A DNA stretch of 55,901 nucleotides from JAFDWI01 sp964449375 (GCA_964449375.1 CAYVAS010000011.1:1-55901), one strand, 5' to 3'. Counted from the first letter of the stretch, positions 41,977-50,915 are shown. Numbers and translations: made by a program. Notes: generated from the sequence alone by a model not told the origin.

Positions 41977-44270
41977 GAAACCTGCCGGGTCCGGGTTCGG
42001 AAGTCACACCTCCAGGACGCCGCGCCCGAGGAGAGCTGGTACACCTGGGATTCGCGTTCGATCCGGCCCCAGGGCGACTCGTGCCGGGGGAATCCACCGA
42101 GGGGCACCTCGGCACCGTTCACGGTGAAGGGATCGTTCCACCCGAATCCGATCGCACCCGCCGCTGGCGAGTTCCACTGGACCGAGAAGCCCTCGGGTCC
42201 CTTGGTCACGACCGGGTCCTGGGCGGTCAGGGCCGCCGCGAAGGCGTCGAGGGACCCGTCCAGGTCGGCCGCGCCGCACTCGACGATCCACACGTTGTCG
42301 GCGCCGCCATGGGCGACCAGGTCGAAGGAGCTGGTGAATCCACGGGCCTGGTAGACCGCTTCGGGGTAGTCCCGCCAGGCGGGTGGCCGCCACGACCACA
42401 GGGCGATGTAGCCCCCGGCACGCTCACCGATCGTCCAGTGGCCGGACTGCACGACGCGGTCGAAGTGGTCCTTGGGGAAGTACGCGTGGGTGTAGTCGCG
42501 GTAGCCCAGTACCGCCCACACCAGCGGGTCGGTGGAGGCGTCCCAGGCGGGCTCGTACAGGTGGACGGCGGTGCGCTCATGCTGGGCCGAACGGGGCATC
42601 GACCCGGTCCCGGTCCAGTACGCCGAAGCGTTCGATCGAGACCACTCGATGCTGTCCGCGGGTTCGGTCACCGGGTGGGTGGTGAACACCATCGCCCGTT
42701 CGTCGATCGCCGCCTGCCAGGCGTGGGCCTGGTCGCGCATCTCCCCCTTGCGGTGGTCCAGCACCGAGGCCAGCGAGACCCTGGGGTGACGCCAGGCGTA
42801 GGTGTTGGCCTCGGAGAGGAACCCGAAGTTGATCACCGCGCTGCGGGGCTGCATCCAGTCGCGGATCTTGACCGGATCGAAGTCGTTCAACAGCGCCAGC
42901 AGGCGGATCTGTTCGAAGCCCTCGGTGTCCCAGAGACGGAACTTGTTGGCCTCGGCAACCCCGACCTGGGCCATCGGCCACATGCCCACCGCGCCCAGGC
43001 TCCACCAGAACGGCAGGTTCTCCTTGTTGGTGAAGTCGCGGCCGTAGGGCGCCCACACGTAGGACTGGATCGGCCGGGACCCGTCGAAGTACACCCCGTG
43101 ACGTTCCCGCACCACGTGGGTCCGGTCCGAGGTGGCGATGTCCAGCATCACCTGGGGTGGCCGGTACCGCTTCGCGGCGCTGAAGTAGGTCGCGCCCGAG
43201 TCGTTGAGTGCGGGGTAACCGGCGGTGGTGTCGTCGAAGAGGAACTTGGTCGTGCCGAAGGTGTCCTCGTCCAACGAGTTCATCTTGTCCTTCTCGTAGG
43301 TCCGTCCCCGGGGCGCGGTGTAGCAGCCGTTCTGCAGGTGCGCCGCCTGGTCCAGCACGCACATGTCCAGCGCGATGGCCGCAGCGGCGACCACCTCGGG
43401 GTCGTCGGCCTGCTCCACCAGCATCAGCAACGGCACCACGTCCTTGAGCATGTAGACGTTGGAGTGCCACTCGAAGAATCCGAAGTCGACCCGCTCGGAG
43501 ATCCAGCCCAGGATCTCGGGCTTGGTGCGGTCCCGCGACTCGGCGCCGGTCAGGCCGGTCACGGTGAAGATGTCGTCGGGGAAGCGCTGCCCGGCCAGGT
43601 ACTCGTTGGCGTGGCCGATGATCCGGTGGTTCTCGGACCAGAACCATTCGTGGTCGAGCCGGTCCGCGGGCAGCGGGTCGTCGTAGCGGTAACGGTTGTT
43701 CACCATGCGTTGGCGGATCGCATCGATGACCCCGGGATCCAACCGGGTCATCTCGGTGGACCCCTGCCCGAGCTCGAGCAGCCAGTGCAGATACATCAGA
43801 TCGAAGTCACGGGTGTCGGCCCAGGAGTCGATCTTGTCCCACACCGAGGCGAACGTGGCCGGGGTGACCTCGTGGATGTTCCACACGTAGTCGGGGTCGC
43901 GTGTGGCCCGGAGCAGCCGTGCCCCCACCCCCACGACGTTGGAGGACGAGGGGTTCGCGGTGGCCACGGAGAGGAAGTCCTCGACCCGCGCGTTCCAGTA
44001 CGCCTCGTCGACGAGTCCCGGGGAGCCGGGTGGGGCCAGCGCCGCGTTGGCGGCGCCGGTGTTGGCCGACTGGGCTCCCGGAGGTCGGGGCACGTCGGGA
44101 GTGCAGCGGTCCACCGCCCCGGCGAGCACCAGTGCGGAGGAACCCATCAGGAAGTGGCGACGGTCCAGGCGGAAGCGCGACAGGTCGAACCGCGCGCCTG
44201 GCGCGGGGTCATTCGACTCGGTGGCGGACGGGTTCGGGCGGGGCTCCTGGTCGTCAGCTGACGTCGGCAT
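41973..44270 (-). CDS. Large Tat-exported protein, unknown family
   Basis: A 765-residue protein with a Tat signal (R37-R38-H-F-L-M-G-S-S-A-L-V-L-A-G-A). The mature part is rich in aromatic residues and Asp/His with no repeated domain. Segments such as N-N-R-Y-R-Y-D-D-P-L, D-H-E-W-F-W-S-E-N-H-R-I-I and F-F-E-W-H-S-N-V-Y look like the helical (alpha/alpha)-toroid fold of polysaccharide lyases and hydrolases, but I do not recognise the family. AGGAG precedes the ATG, which overlaps the LacI gene by 17 bases. Its place between a LacI regulator and two sugar-type dehydrogenases suggests a role in breaking down an extracellular glycoside or glycan. Confidence 0.75.
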   Translation of the reverse strand: MPTSADDQEPRPNPSATESNDPAPGARFDLSRFRLDRRHFLMGSSALVLAGAVDRCTPDVPRPPGAQSANTGAANAALAPPGSPGLVDEAYWNARVEDFLSVATANPSSSNVVGVGARLLRATRDPDYVWNIHEVTPATFASVWDKIDSWADTRDFDLMYLHWLLELGQGSTEMTRLDPGVIDAIRQRMVNNRYRYDDPLPADRLDHEWFWSENHRIIGHANEYLAGQRFPDDIFTVTGLTGAESRDRTKPEILGWISERVDFGFFEWHSNVYMLKDVVPLLMLVEQADDPEVVAAAAIALDMCVLDQAAHLQNGCYTAPRGRTYEKDKMNSLDEDTFGTTKFLFDDTTAGYPALNDSGATYFSAAKRYRPPQVMLDIATSDRTHVVRERHGVYFDGSRPIQSYVWAPYGRDFTNKENLPFWWSLGAVGMWPMAQVGVAEANKFRLWDTEGFEQIRLLALLNDFDPVKIRDWMQPRSAVINFGFLSEANTYAWRHPRVSLASVLDHRKGEMRDQAHAWQAAIDERAMVFTTHPVTEPADSIEWSRSNASAYWTGTGSMPRSAQHERTAVHLYEPAWDASTDPLVWAVLGYRDYTHAYFPKDHFDRVVQSGHWTIGERAGGYIALWSWRPPAWRDYPEAVYQARGFTSSFDLVAHGGADNVWIVECGAADLDGSLDAFAAALTAQDPVVTKGPEGFSVQWNSPAAGAIGFGWNDPFTVNGAEVPLGGFPRHESPWGRIERESQVYQLSSGAASWRCDFRTRTRQVS

Positions 44271-45288
44271 GGGGTCTCCTGAATTCGTGGGTCGAGGTCG
44301 AGATGCGGCGGGGTCGACCGGTGGAACCGCCGATCGACAGGTGGGGCTCCAGCACCGTCTGGGAAGGTCCTGCGTCGTCCATGAGCCGGGCGAGGGCCCG
44401 GCGGCCGATGGCGTCGTGGGGAGCCGCGACGGTGGTGAGCGTGGGCATGGTCATCGCGGCCAACTCGAGGCCGTCGGACCCCACCACCGACAGGTCGCCC
44501 GGCACCTCCACCCCCGCCTCGTGGGCGCCCACCAGAAGCCCGGCCGCCTGGACGTCGTTGAACGTGACCGCCGCGGTGGCCCCGGTGGTCAGCACCGCGT
44601 CGATCGCGTCACGGCCGGCCTCGAAGGTCCCGGCACGGGCCTGGACGGTCGTCACCTCCAGGCCGTGGGGTCCGGCCCCGACCCGGTCCCCGGCGCGTGC
44701 TTTCAGCGCCCGGGCCCGCTGCCGGGCCGACCAGTACCGGGACGGACCGGTGACCATCGCGACGTGCCGGTGTCCCAGGTCCGTCAGGTGGCCGAGCGCC
44801 AGAGCCACGATGGCCCGCTGGTCGACGACGACGCTGGGAATCCCTCTGGACTGGCGGTTCACCTGGACCACGGGGACCTCGGCTTCGGACAGGTCCGACA
44901 CCGGCGTGGCGACCACGAGGCCGTCGACGCGGTGGCTCAGGGCCCGCAGGATGCGTGCCTCGGTGGCCGGGTCGCCGTTGGAGTCGGCGAGCAGCACCTC
45001 CAGGTCGCGGTCAGCCGCCTCGGCCTGAACCGCGCGCAGGAGGGTCGCGAAGTACGGGTTGGCCACGTCGGGAACGACGACCCCCACGGCTTCGGCGCCA
45101 CCGCCTGCGAGACGCTGGGCATGACGGTTCGGAACGAAGCCCAACTCGTCGACCGCGGCGAGCACCCGCTCTCGGGTCGCGGCCGCCACCAGCTCGGGTC
45201 GGGCCAGAGCGCGAGACACCGTGGCCGGGTGCACCCCGGCGCGCCGGGCCACGTCCTGAAGCGTGGGAGATGCCGGGCGCCTGGCCAT
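44254..45288 (-). CDS. LacI family transcriptional regulator
   Basis: A 344-residue repressor. The N-terminal helix-turn-helix L-Q-D-V-A-R-R-A-G-V-H-P-A-T-V-S-R-A-L (about 10-28) and hinge are followed by a periplasmic-binding-protein-like sugar-sensing domain (V-G-V-V-V-P-D-V-A-N-P-Y-F-A-T-L). Length is standard. The ATG follows TAGGTT by six bases (leaderless). The palindrome GCAAGCGCTTGC lies 22 bases upstream of its start, between it and the divergent catabolic genes, and is the natural operator. It should control both arms and respond to a carbohydrate. Confidence 0.94.
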   Translation of the reverse strand: MARRPASPTLQDVARRAGVHPATVSRALARPELVAAATRERVLAAVDELGFVPNRHAQRLAGGGAEAVGVVVPDVANPYFATLLRAVQAEAADRDLEVLLADSNGDPATEARILRALSHRVDGLVVATPVSDLSEAEVPVVQVNRQSRGIPSVVVDQRAIVALALGHLTDLGHRHVAMVTGPSRYWSARQRARALKARAGDRVGAGPHGLEVTTVQARAGTFEAGRDAIDAVLTTGATAAVTFNDVQAAGLLVGAHEAGVEVPGDLSVVGSDGLELAAMTMPTLTTVAAPHDAIGRRALARLMDDAGPSQTVLEPHLSIGGSTGRPRRISTSTHEFRRPHADVS

Positions 45289-45294
45289 CCGCAG

Positions 45295-45300
45295 AACCTA
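45295..45300 (-). promoter_or_regulatory. Leaderless -10 element of the lacI-type gene
   Basis: TAGGTT on the minus strand, six bases before the ATG at 45288. Confidence 0.5.
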
Positions 45301-45310
45301 GCAGGGCTCC

Positions 45311-45322
45311 GCAAGCGCTTGC
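45311..45322. promoter_or_regulatory. LacI-type operator palindrome
   Basis: GCAAGCGCTTGC, a perfect 12-bp palindrome with the central CG typical of LacI-family operators. It sits in the 65-base divergent spacer between the regulator and the DHDPS-like gene. Confidence 0.7.
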
Positions 45323-45341
45323 AGCGATCCCGGTCGTCGGC

Positions 45342-45347
45342 CACACT
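45342..45347 (+). promoter_or_regulatory. Probable leaderless -10 element of the DHDPS-like gene
   Basis: CACACT, six bases before the GTG at 45354. It matches TANNNT except for the first base, and the following TTGGCG-GTG context is shared with the ddl promoter. Confidence 0.35.
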
Positions 45348-45353
45348 TGGCGG

Positions 45354-46304
45354 GTGACCGCCGCTGCTGCCGCCATCGACCGGGTGCGCCCGCGCCGAGC
45401 CATCCGGGGCCACGCCGCCCTGCTTCTGCCCCACGGCCCGGACGGGTCGGTCGACTGGGGATCGTTCACGCGCCTCGTGGAGACCACCCGTACAGCCGGA
45501 CTGGTTCCGGCGGTGAACATGGACACCGGGTTCACCCAGCTCCTCGACGAAGCGACCCGGGCCGAGGTGCTGCAACGCACCGCAGAGGTCGTGGGAGACG
45601 GGTTTCTGGCCGGAGCCTTCGTGGCCGACACGCCGGGTGACCGCTTCAACCCCGACGCGTACCTGGCTGCCATGGAGCGCATCGCCGATGCCGGTGGAGT
45701 GCCCGTGGTGTTTCCCTCCCACGGGCTCAACTCGCTGGACCCCGACGGGTGGGTGGCGGCGCACCGGTGCTTCGCGGAGGCCGCCGATGCCTTCGTCGCC
45801 TTCGAACTGGGTGAGATGTTCGTGGACTACGGACGCATCTACCCCCTCGAGGCCTACCGGGAACTGCTCGGGATCTCCGCGTGCACCGGCGCCAAGCACT
45901 CGTCGCTGTCGCGGCAGGCCGAGTGGGACCGCCTGGCGGTGCGCGACGAGGTCCGGCCCGAGTTCCGGGTCCTCACCGGCAACGATCTGGCCATCGACCT
46001 GGTGTGCTGGGGCAGCGACTACCTGCTGGGGCTGGCCACGTTCGCCCCGGAGGCCTTCGCGCGGCGCGACGCCCACTGGGCCGCCGGCGACGACCGCTTC
46101 TTCGAGTTGAACGACGTCCTCCAGGCGATCGGGGCCTTCGCCTTCCGGGGTCCGGTCCCCGCGTACCGGCACGACGCCGCGATGTTCCTGGCGCTGCGCG
46201 GGATCATCGACCACGACTCGGTCCCCGAGGGGTGCCCGCGCCGACCCGAGGCCGACCGCGCCGTGCTCGCCGCGTTCGCCGAGCGACTCGAGGCTCTCGA
46301 GTGA
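45354..46304 (+). CDS. DHDPS-like class I aldolase (DUF993-type)
   Basis: A 316-residue (beta/alpha)8 protein. The Schiff-base lysine is Lys181 in C-T-G-A-K-H-S-S-L, and other family segments are V-N-M-D-T-G-F, V-F-P-S-H-G-L-N-S and N-D-L-A-I-D-L-V-C-W-G-S-D. It belongs to the dihydrodipicolinate-synthase/N-acetylneuraminate-lyase superfamily, in the branch annotated as DUF993, which occurs in sugar-catabolic clusters. It probably cleaves or forms a 2-keto acid from the degraded sugar. It starts with GTG after a leaderless promoter; its stop overlaps the next start (GTGA). Confidence 0.85.
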   Translation: MTAAAAAIDRVRPRRAIRGHAALLLPHGPDGSVDWGSFTRLVETTRTAGLVPAVNMDTGFTQLLDEATRAEVLQRTAEVVGDGFLAGAFVADTPGDRFNPDAYLAAMERIADAGGVPVVFPSHGLNSLDPDGWVAAHRCFAEAADAFVAFELGEMFVDYGRIYPLEAYRELLGISACTGAKHSSLSRQAEWDRLAVRDEVRPEFRVLTGNDLAIDLVCWGSDYLLGLATFAPEAFARRDAHWAAGDDRFFELNDVLQAIGAFAFRGPVPAYRHDAAMFLALRGIIDHDSVPEGCPRRPEADRAVLAAFAERLEALE

Positions 46305-47791
46305 CCCGCATCGCCCAGGTCAAGAAGATCGCCGACGTCGAATCCTTCGTCGACCACTGCGAGCGTGTGGGGGCCACGATCCCGGTGGCATCCGAGGGGT
46401 CGGTCCCGCCTGGCGCGACCGACCCGTTGGCCACCCCCTTCACGTTCACCGACGCAGGCGCAGGCCGGCGGGCCGTGGGCAACCGCTTTTGTGTGCTGCC
46501 CATGGAGGGTTGGGACGGCACCGGCGACGGCGCGCCCACCGATCTGGTCCGCCGCCGCTGGGAACGCTTCGGGCGCAGCGGCGCAAAACTCGTATGGGGT
46601 GGCGAGGCGGTGGCGGTGGACCCGGCGGGCCGGGCCAACCCGAACCAGCTCGTGATCGGGCCCGACACGGTCGACGCGATCGGCGAGCTGCGCGCGCACC
46701 TGGTGGCCACCCACGCGGCGATGCACGGTTCCACCGACGATCTGGTCGTCGGACTGCAGCTCACCCACTCGGGCCGTTGGAGCCGGCCCGGAGGCGAGCC
46801 GGCTCCGGTGACCGCGCACACCCATCCGGTCCTCGACGCCAAGGTCGGCGCGGACGCCACTTCGGTGCTCACCGATTCCGATCTGGACACGCTGGTGACC
46901 CGGTTCGTGGACGCCGCCGCGCTCGCGGCCGACGCCGGGTTCGATTTCGTGGACGTCAAACACTGCCACGGATACCTGCTCCACGAGCTGCTCGCCGCCC
47001 GGGGACGTCCGGGGCCCTATGGCGGGGACCTCGCCGGCCGGGCGCATCTGCTCGAACAGGTCGTGGAGGGCATCCGCCGGCGGCGCCCCGGTCTGGCCAT
47101 CGGCGTGCGGCTGTCCGCATTCGACTTCGCGCCCTTCGCTCCCGGCGACGACAACCGCGGAGTCGCGGTGGTCGCCGACGACGCACCGGTTCCCTTCGGG
47201 GGCACACCCGAGGGCACCACGTTCGACCTGACCGAGGTCCACGCGTTCATCGACCGACTCGTGGACCTGGGCATCGGGCTGGTGTGTGTGACCGGCGGCA
47301 GCCCGTACTACAACCCCCACATCCAACGGCCGGCCTATTTTCCCCCGTCCGACGGGTACGCCCCGCCCAACGACCCGCTGGTCGACGTGGCCCGCCACCT
47401 GGCCGTGACCGCCGAGCTGACGCGGTCCCATCCCGGCGTCGCCTTCGTGGGCAGCGGTTATTCGTACCTGCAGGACTTCGTGGCTCCGGTGGCCCGGGCC
47501 GTGATCGCGGCCGGTGACGCCACCGCGATCGGGCTGGGCCGGATGATGCTGTCGTACCCTGAGCTGCCCCACGACATCCTGCGCGGTGCGCCCAGCGACC
47601 GGCGGCTGGTGTGCCGTACCTTCTCGGACTGCACCACTGCCCCGCGCCACGGCATGGTGTCGGGCTGCTATCCCCTCGACGACTTCTACAAGCAACGACC
47701 CGAGCGGCGCGAGCTCGCCCGCGTCAAGAAGGAACTGCGCACCCGTCTGGGTGTGGTGGGCCGCACCGCCCCTGGCAACACCGCACGATAG
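46301..47791 (+). CDS. Old-Yellow-Enzyme-type NADH:flavin oxidoreductase
   Basis: A 496-residue FMN TIM-barrel protein, longer than usual (about 360-400) because of an N-terminal extension of about 60 residues and inserts. V-G-L-Q-L-T-H-S-G-R-W-S is the FMN strand, V-D-V-K-H-C-H-G-Y-L-L-H-E-L-L carries the His pair, and G-S-G-Y-S-Y-L-Q-D and G-L-G-R-M-M-L-S-Y-P finish the barrel. The late C-x5-C-T-T-A-P segment (S-D-C-T-T-A-P-R) lacks the iron-sulfur cysteine spacing of 2,4-dienoyl-CoA reductases. It likely reduces an enone or dehydrates a sugar acid in the locus. Coupled to the upstream aldolase. Confidence 0.87.
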   Translation: MTRIAQVKKIADVESFVDHCERVGATIPVASEGSVPPGATDPLATPFTFTDAGAGRRAVGNRFCVLPMEGWDGTGDGAPTDLVRRRWERFGRSGAKLVWGGEAVAVDPAGRANPNQLVIGPDTVDAIGELRAHLVATHAAMHGSTDDLVVGLQLTHSGRWSRPGGEPAPVTAHTHPVLDAKVGADATSVLTDSDLDTLVTRFVDAAALAADAGFDFVDVKHCHGYLLHELLAARGRPGPYGGDLAGRAHLLEQVVEGIRRRRPGLAIGVRLSAFDFAPFAPGDDNRGVAVVADDAPVPFGGTPEGTTFDLTEVHAFIDRLVDLGIGLVCVTGGSPYYNPHIQRPAYFPPSDGYAPPNDPLVDVARHLAVTAELTRSHPGVAFVGSGYSYLQDFVAPVARAVIAAGDATAIGLGRMMLSYPELPHDILRGAPSDRRLVCRTFSDCTTAPRHGMVSGCYPLDDFYKQRPERRELARVKKELRTRLGVVGRTAPGNTAR

Positions 47792-47800
47792 AACTTGACT

Positions 47801-49144
47801 ATGGTCGCCGCCATGCGACCTGTCACCCGTTCCGGATCCCGTCGTCGATCGGCCTCGGTGGGCCTCGCCACCCTCGGCCTGCTCGGCGCTTCGACCCTCT
47901 TCGGCGCTACCGGCGCCTCTGGGATGGAACTTCCCGGTTCGACGACGTTCGTCGCCACCGGGGCGCCGCAGACCTACGTGGTACCCGAGAACACCTGCTC
48001 GGTCGCGATCACCGCGGTCGGAGGCCAGGGTGGCGCCGGATCCAACCGATCGCCGGAGGGCCTGGGCGAGGTCCTTCCCGGCGGGCTCGGCGGCGTCGCG
48101 CAGGCGTCGGTCAGCGTGACCCCGGGTGAGGAACTCGGCGTGTACGTCGGCGGTGCCGGCGAAAGCGGCACCTGGAAGTCCAACCAGCCCACGATCCGGG
48201 CGGTGGTCCAAGAAGGGGGCGACGGCGGCTGGAACGGCGGCGGCGCCGGCGGCGACGGCGGTCCCCTCGGAGGTGGCGGTGGTGGCGGGGGCGGCGGCGC
48301 ATCCGATGTCCGTCTGGGCGGCGACTCGCTCGACGACCGCGTCGTGGTCGGCGCGGGTGGTGGCGGCGGCGGCGCCTACAGCGACCCCTCCGACCTGGCG
48401 GCAGGAAAGGGCGGCGTCGGGGGCAACCCGGCCACCGCCGGGGGCGATGGAGCTTCCCACGGACCTTCTTTCTTGGTGATCGCCGGAGGCGGCGGGGCCG
48501 CGACCGTCGACGAGCCCGGTGTGGGTGGCGTCGGCGGTGCCTATTCCTCGGCTGCCCCCGCGGCGTCGAGTCAGCTTCGGGCCGGTCCCTCCGACAGCAC
48601 GACACCGTTCCCCGGCGCCACCGGGGCCGCGGGCATCGGTGGTGACGGCGGCACCGTGGGATCCGTCGAGAACGCTCCTCGGGCCGGCGGCGGCGGCGGT
48701 GGCGCCGGACTCTACGGCGGGGGCGGCGGTGGGGCCGCAGCTGCCGGAATCGGCGGGGGCGGCGGCGGCGGGTCGAGTCTGGGCGACGTGACCTTCGCCG
48801 GCGGCGAAGCGGTGACGATCGACGGCGAGGTCCACCCCGAGGGTCACCAGGGACCGGGCATCGTGGTGATCGCACCGGACGGCGACTGCCCGACCACGAC
48901 CACCACCGCACCGGACCCCACCACGCCGGTGACGATCCCGGGCAGCACCACGGTCCCGGACACCACGGTTCCAGACACCACCGCACCGGACACCACCGCA
49001 CCGGCGACCACCGTGACCCCGCCCACCACGCCGCCTGATGATCCCGCGGTCGGAGCCACCGACGTGGAACCGCCCGTCGACAGTGGCGCCGGTCAGGCAG
49101 CGGCAGCAACCGCCGTTCCCGCCCGGCCCGCCTACACGGGCTGA
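47801..49144 (+). CDS. Secreted glycine-rich protein with Thr/Pro stalk
   Basis: A 447-residue protein with a signal peptide (basic start, then V-G-L-A-T-L-G-L-L-G-A). A strongly Gly-rich region of about 300 residues follows, with regular runs such as G-A-G-G-G-G-G-G-A-Y, like the glycine-rich folds of LTK/ALK-type and bacterial adhesin-like domains. Then comes a Thr/Pro stalk with D-T-T-A-P repeats. It ends R-P-A-Y-T-G and stops immediately, where a sortase motif would need a hydrophobic tail, so anchoring is not visible. ATG at 47801 (another at 47813). An extracellular structural or adhesive role is inferred. Confidence 0.7.
   Translation: MVAAMRPVTRSGSRRRSASVGLATLGLLGASTLFGATGASGMELPGSTTFVATGAPQTYVVPENTCSVAITAVGGQGGAGSNRSPEGLGEVLPGGLGGVAQASVSVTPGEELGVYVGGAGESGTWKSNQPTIRAVVQEGGDGGWNGGGAGGDGGPLGGGGGGGGGGASDVRLGGDSLDDRVVVGAGGGGGGAYSDPSDLAAGKGGVGGNPATAGGDGASHGPSFLVIAGGGGAATVDEPGVGGVGGAYSSAAPAASSQLRAGPSDSTTPFPGATGAAGIGGDGGTVGSVENAPRAGGGGGGAGLYGGGGGGAAAAGIGGGGGGGSSLGDVTFAGGEAVTIDGEVHPEGHQGPGIVVIAPDGDCPTTTTTAPDPTTPVTIPGSTTVPDTTVPDTTAPDTTAPATTVTPPTTPPDDPAVGATDVEPPVDSGAGQAAAATAVPARPAYTG
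48959..49003 (+). repeat. 15-bp tandem repeat in the Thr/Pro stalk
   Basis: Three copies of GACACCAC(C/G)G(C/T)(A/T)CC(G/A), the last two identical, encoding D-T-T-(V/A)-P. Likely to vary in copy number. Confidence 0.7.
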
Positions 49145-49221
49145 CGGTGTGATCAGCTTGGAGTCCGTGGTGGCGTCGGCGCCCCCGCGCGCGGTGGTCT
49201 GAGCGCCCGCCACCTCGGTCC

Positions 49222-49227
49222 TACACT
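49222..49227 (+). promoter_or_regulatory. Leaderless -10 element of ddl
   Basis: TACACT, seven bases before the GTG at 49235. No Shine-Dalgarno is present. Confidence 0.5.
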
Positions 49228-49234
49228 TGGCGCG

Positions 49235-50362
49235 GTGGCAAAGGCGACGGATTCCGGTCCCCGCGCCCGGTTGGTGGTCCTCTACGGCGGACGCTCCGCC
49301 GAGCACGAGGTGTCGTGCGTGTCGGCCACCCACGTGCTGGCCGCCGCCGACCCGGACCGGTACGACCTGGTGCCGGTGGCCATCGACCGGCACGGCCGCT
49401 GGCTCCTCAACGAATCCGCCGCCGGTGCAGTTTCGACCAACGCCGCCACTCCCGGGGAGCTGCCGTCGGTCACGATCACCGGCGCGGTCATCGAACCGCC
49501 GATCGCGCTGGCCAGCCCCGACCCGGACCGACCCACCGTGGTACTCCCCCTGGTCCACGGTCCCCACGGTGAGGACGGCACCCTGCAGGGGCTGCTGGAG
49601 CTGGCGGACGTGCCCTACGTGGGCAGTGGCGTGCTCGGATCGGCGATCTGCATGGACAAGACCATGGCCAAGACGATCGCGGGCGCGAACGGTCTGCCCC
49701 AGGCCCGGGCCTTCGCCCTGACCCCGGGCAGCGGTGGGCCGACCGCGTTGGCCAACCGGGCCGAAACCCTCATGGCCATGGGCGACATCGACTACCCCGT
49801 CTTCGTCAAGCCCGCGAACCTGGGCTCGTCGGTGGGAATCACCAAGGCCCGGGACCACGCCCAGCTCGTGGCCGCGCTGGAACTGGCACTGTCCTACGAC
49901 GAACGGCTGGTGGTCGAAGAGACCGTGGTCGGGCGCGAGATCGAGATCGCGGTGCTCGGCAACAGCATCGGCGACCGGGCGCCCCGGGCGTCGATCCCAG
50001 GAGAGATCGTGGCCGGCGCCGAGTTCTACGACTACGCCGACAAGTACCGGGACGGCTCGGCGACGCTGCTGATTCCCGCCGAGCTGGACGAGACCGAATC
50101 CGCCGCGGTCCGCGAGCTCGCTCTGGAGGCCTACGCCGCGTTGCGCTGCGACGGCATGGCCCGGGTCGACTTCTTCTACGAGCCCACCGGCCGGGGATTC
50201 CTGCTCAACGAGATCAACACCATTCCCGGATTCACACCTCAGTCGATGTACCCCAAGCTCTGGGAGGCATCGGGCCTGTCCTACGGGGCGCTCATCGACG
50301 AGCTGGTGGCCCTCGCCCTCGAACGCCACGGGCGTCGGACCCGGTTTCGCACCGACGTGTGA
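49235..50362 (+). CDS. ddl: D-alanine--D-alanine ligase
   Basis: A 375-residue ATP-grasp enzyme that makes the D-Ala-D-Ala dipeptide used by MurF. Y-G-G-R-S-A-E-H-E-V-S near the start, L-P-L-V-H-G-P-H-G-E-D-G-T-L-Q-G-L, G-S-G-V-L-G-S-A-I-C-M-D-K, K-P-A-N-L-G-S-S-V-G-I and the C-terminal N-E-I-N-T-I-P-G-F-T motif are complete. The last is the metal-binding part. The length is typical. Leaderless GTG start. It converges with the TetR gene, with only three bases between their stop codons. Confidence 0.97.
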   Translation: MAKATDSGPRARLVVLYGGRSAEHEVSCVSATHVLAAADPDRYDLVPVAIDRHGRWLLNESAAGAVSTNAATPGELPSVTITGAVIEPPIALASPDPDRPTVVLPLVHGPHGEDGTLQGLLELADVPYVGSGVLGSAICMDKTMAKTIAGANGLPQARAFALTPGSGGPTALANRAETLMAMGDIDYPVFVKPANLGSSVGITKARDHAQLVAALELALSYDERLVVEETVVGREIEIAVLGNSIGDRAPRASIPGEIVAGAEFYDYADKYRDGSATLLIPAELDETESAAVRELALEAYAALRCDGMARVDFFYEPTGRGFLLNEINTIPGFTPQSMYPKLWEASGLSYGALIDELVALALERHGRRTRFRTDV

Positions 50363-50365
50363 ACC

Positions 50366-50908
50366 TCAGTCGGCCAGGTACTCCAACAGCCATCGTCTGC
50401 GCCGCCGCAGCTGGGCCAGGCCCGGTTCCACGCCGACCGATTCGAGCATGTCGACCTCGGTGGCCATCCCCAGGATGATGGCCCCGGCACCCAGCACCTT
50501 GGACCGGGGCATCTGGGTGGCCAGTCGATCCAGGAACGGTTCGGCTGCGGCCAGCAGCCGGTCCGACCGGGGCGGACCCAGTCGGAGCACCTCGCGAATC
50601 AACTCGAGCAGCTCGGGCCGGAGTGCGCCGATCCGGAACAGCGCGTCGACCCCGGCCCGCCGCGGTTCCGGGCTGCGGTGGATCGCCGCCTGGACCTGCC
50701 CGGCGAGTGTGGCCACGGTGTGGTCGATCACCGCACCCAGCAACTCCTCCTTGGAGGAGAAGTGGTAGAGCAGTGTCTGCTTGCGCACGCCACATTCGTT
50801 GGCGATGTCGTCGAGCGAGGTGGCCTCGTAACCGCGTTCGGCGAACGCCGCCAACGCTGCCTCCAGCAGCCGCTGGGCCGTGCTCGTGGGAGTCGTCACC
50901 ACCGCCAT
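50366..50908 (-). CDS. TetR family transcriptional regulator
   Basis: A 180-residue regulator. The N-terminal helix-turn-helix reads A-T-S-L-D-D-I-A-N-E-C-G-V-R-K-Q-T-L-L-Y-H-F-S-S-K-E-E-L-L, a textbook TetR domain at about 30-60. The C-terminal ligand domain has no recognisable subgroup. Its ATG follows TAGGCT by seven bases. The 65-base spacer to the divergent FAR/HAD gene holds the palindrome TCTACC-AATC-GGTAGA, the likely operator for both promoters, so it probably represses that operon and itself. An acyl or lipid effector is plausible from context only. Confidence 0.93.
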   Translation of the reverse strand: MAVVTTPTSTAQRLLEAALAAFAERGYEATSLDDIANECGVRKQTLLYHFSSKEELLGAVIDHTVATLAGQVQAAIHRSPEPRRAGVDALFRIGALRPELLELIREVLRLGPPRSDRLLAAAEPFLDRLATQMPRSKVLGAGAIILGMATEVDMLESVGVEPGLAQLRRRRRWLLEYLAD

Positions 50909-50915
50909 GGGCGCA

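Noticed and set aside
47795..47800. TTG start two codons upstream of the glycine-rich gene ATG
   Set aside because: The ATG at 47801 is a better codon; TAGAAC six bases upstream is only a partial -10 match, so it was not listed as a promoter.
48200..48800. Glycine-rich coding repeats as a CRISPR or other DNA repeat array
   Set aside because: The periodicity follows Gly codons in a single long reading frame and there are no constant-length spacers.
46019..50329. Minus-strand reading frame open for over 4 kb
   Set aside because: It lies opposite the well-identified aldolase, OYE, glycine-rich and ddl genes; long antisense frames are expected at this GC content and the translation shows no family motif.
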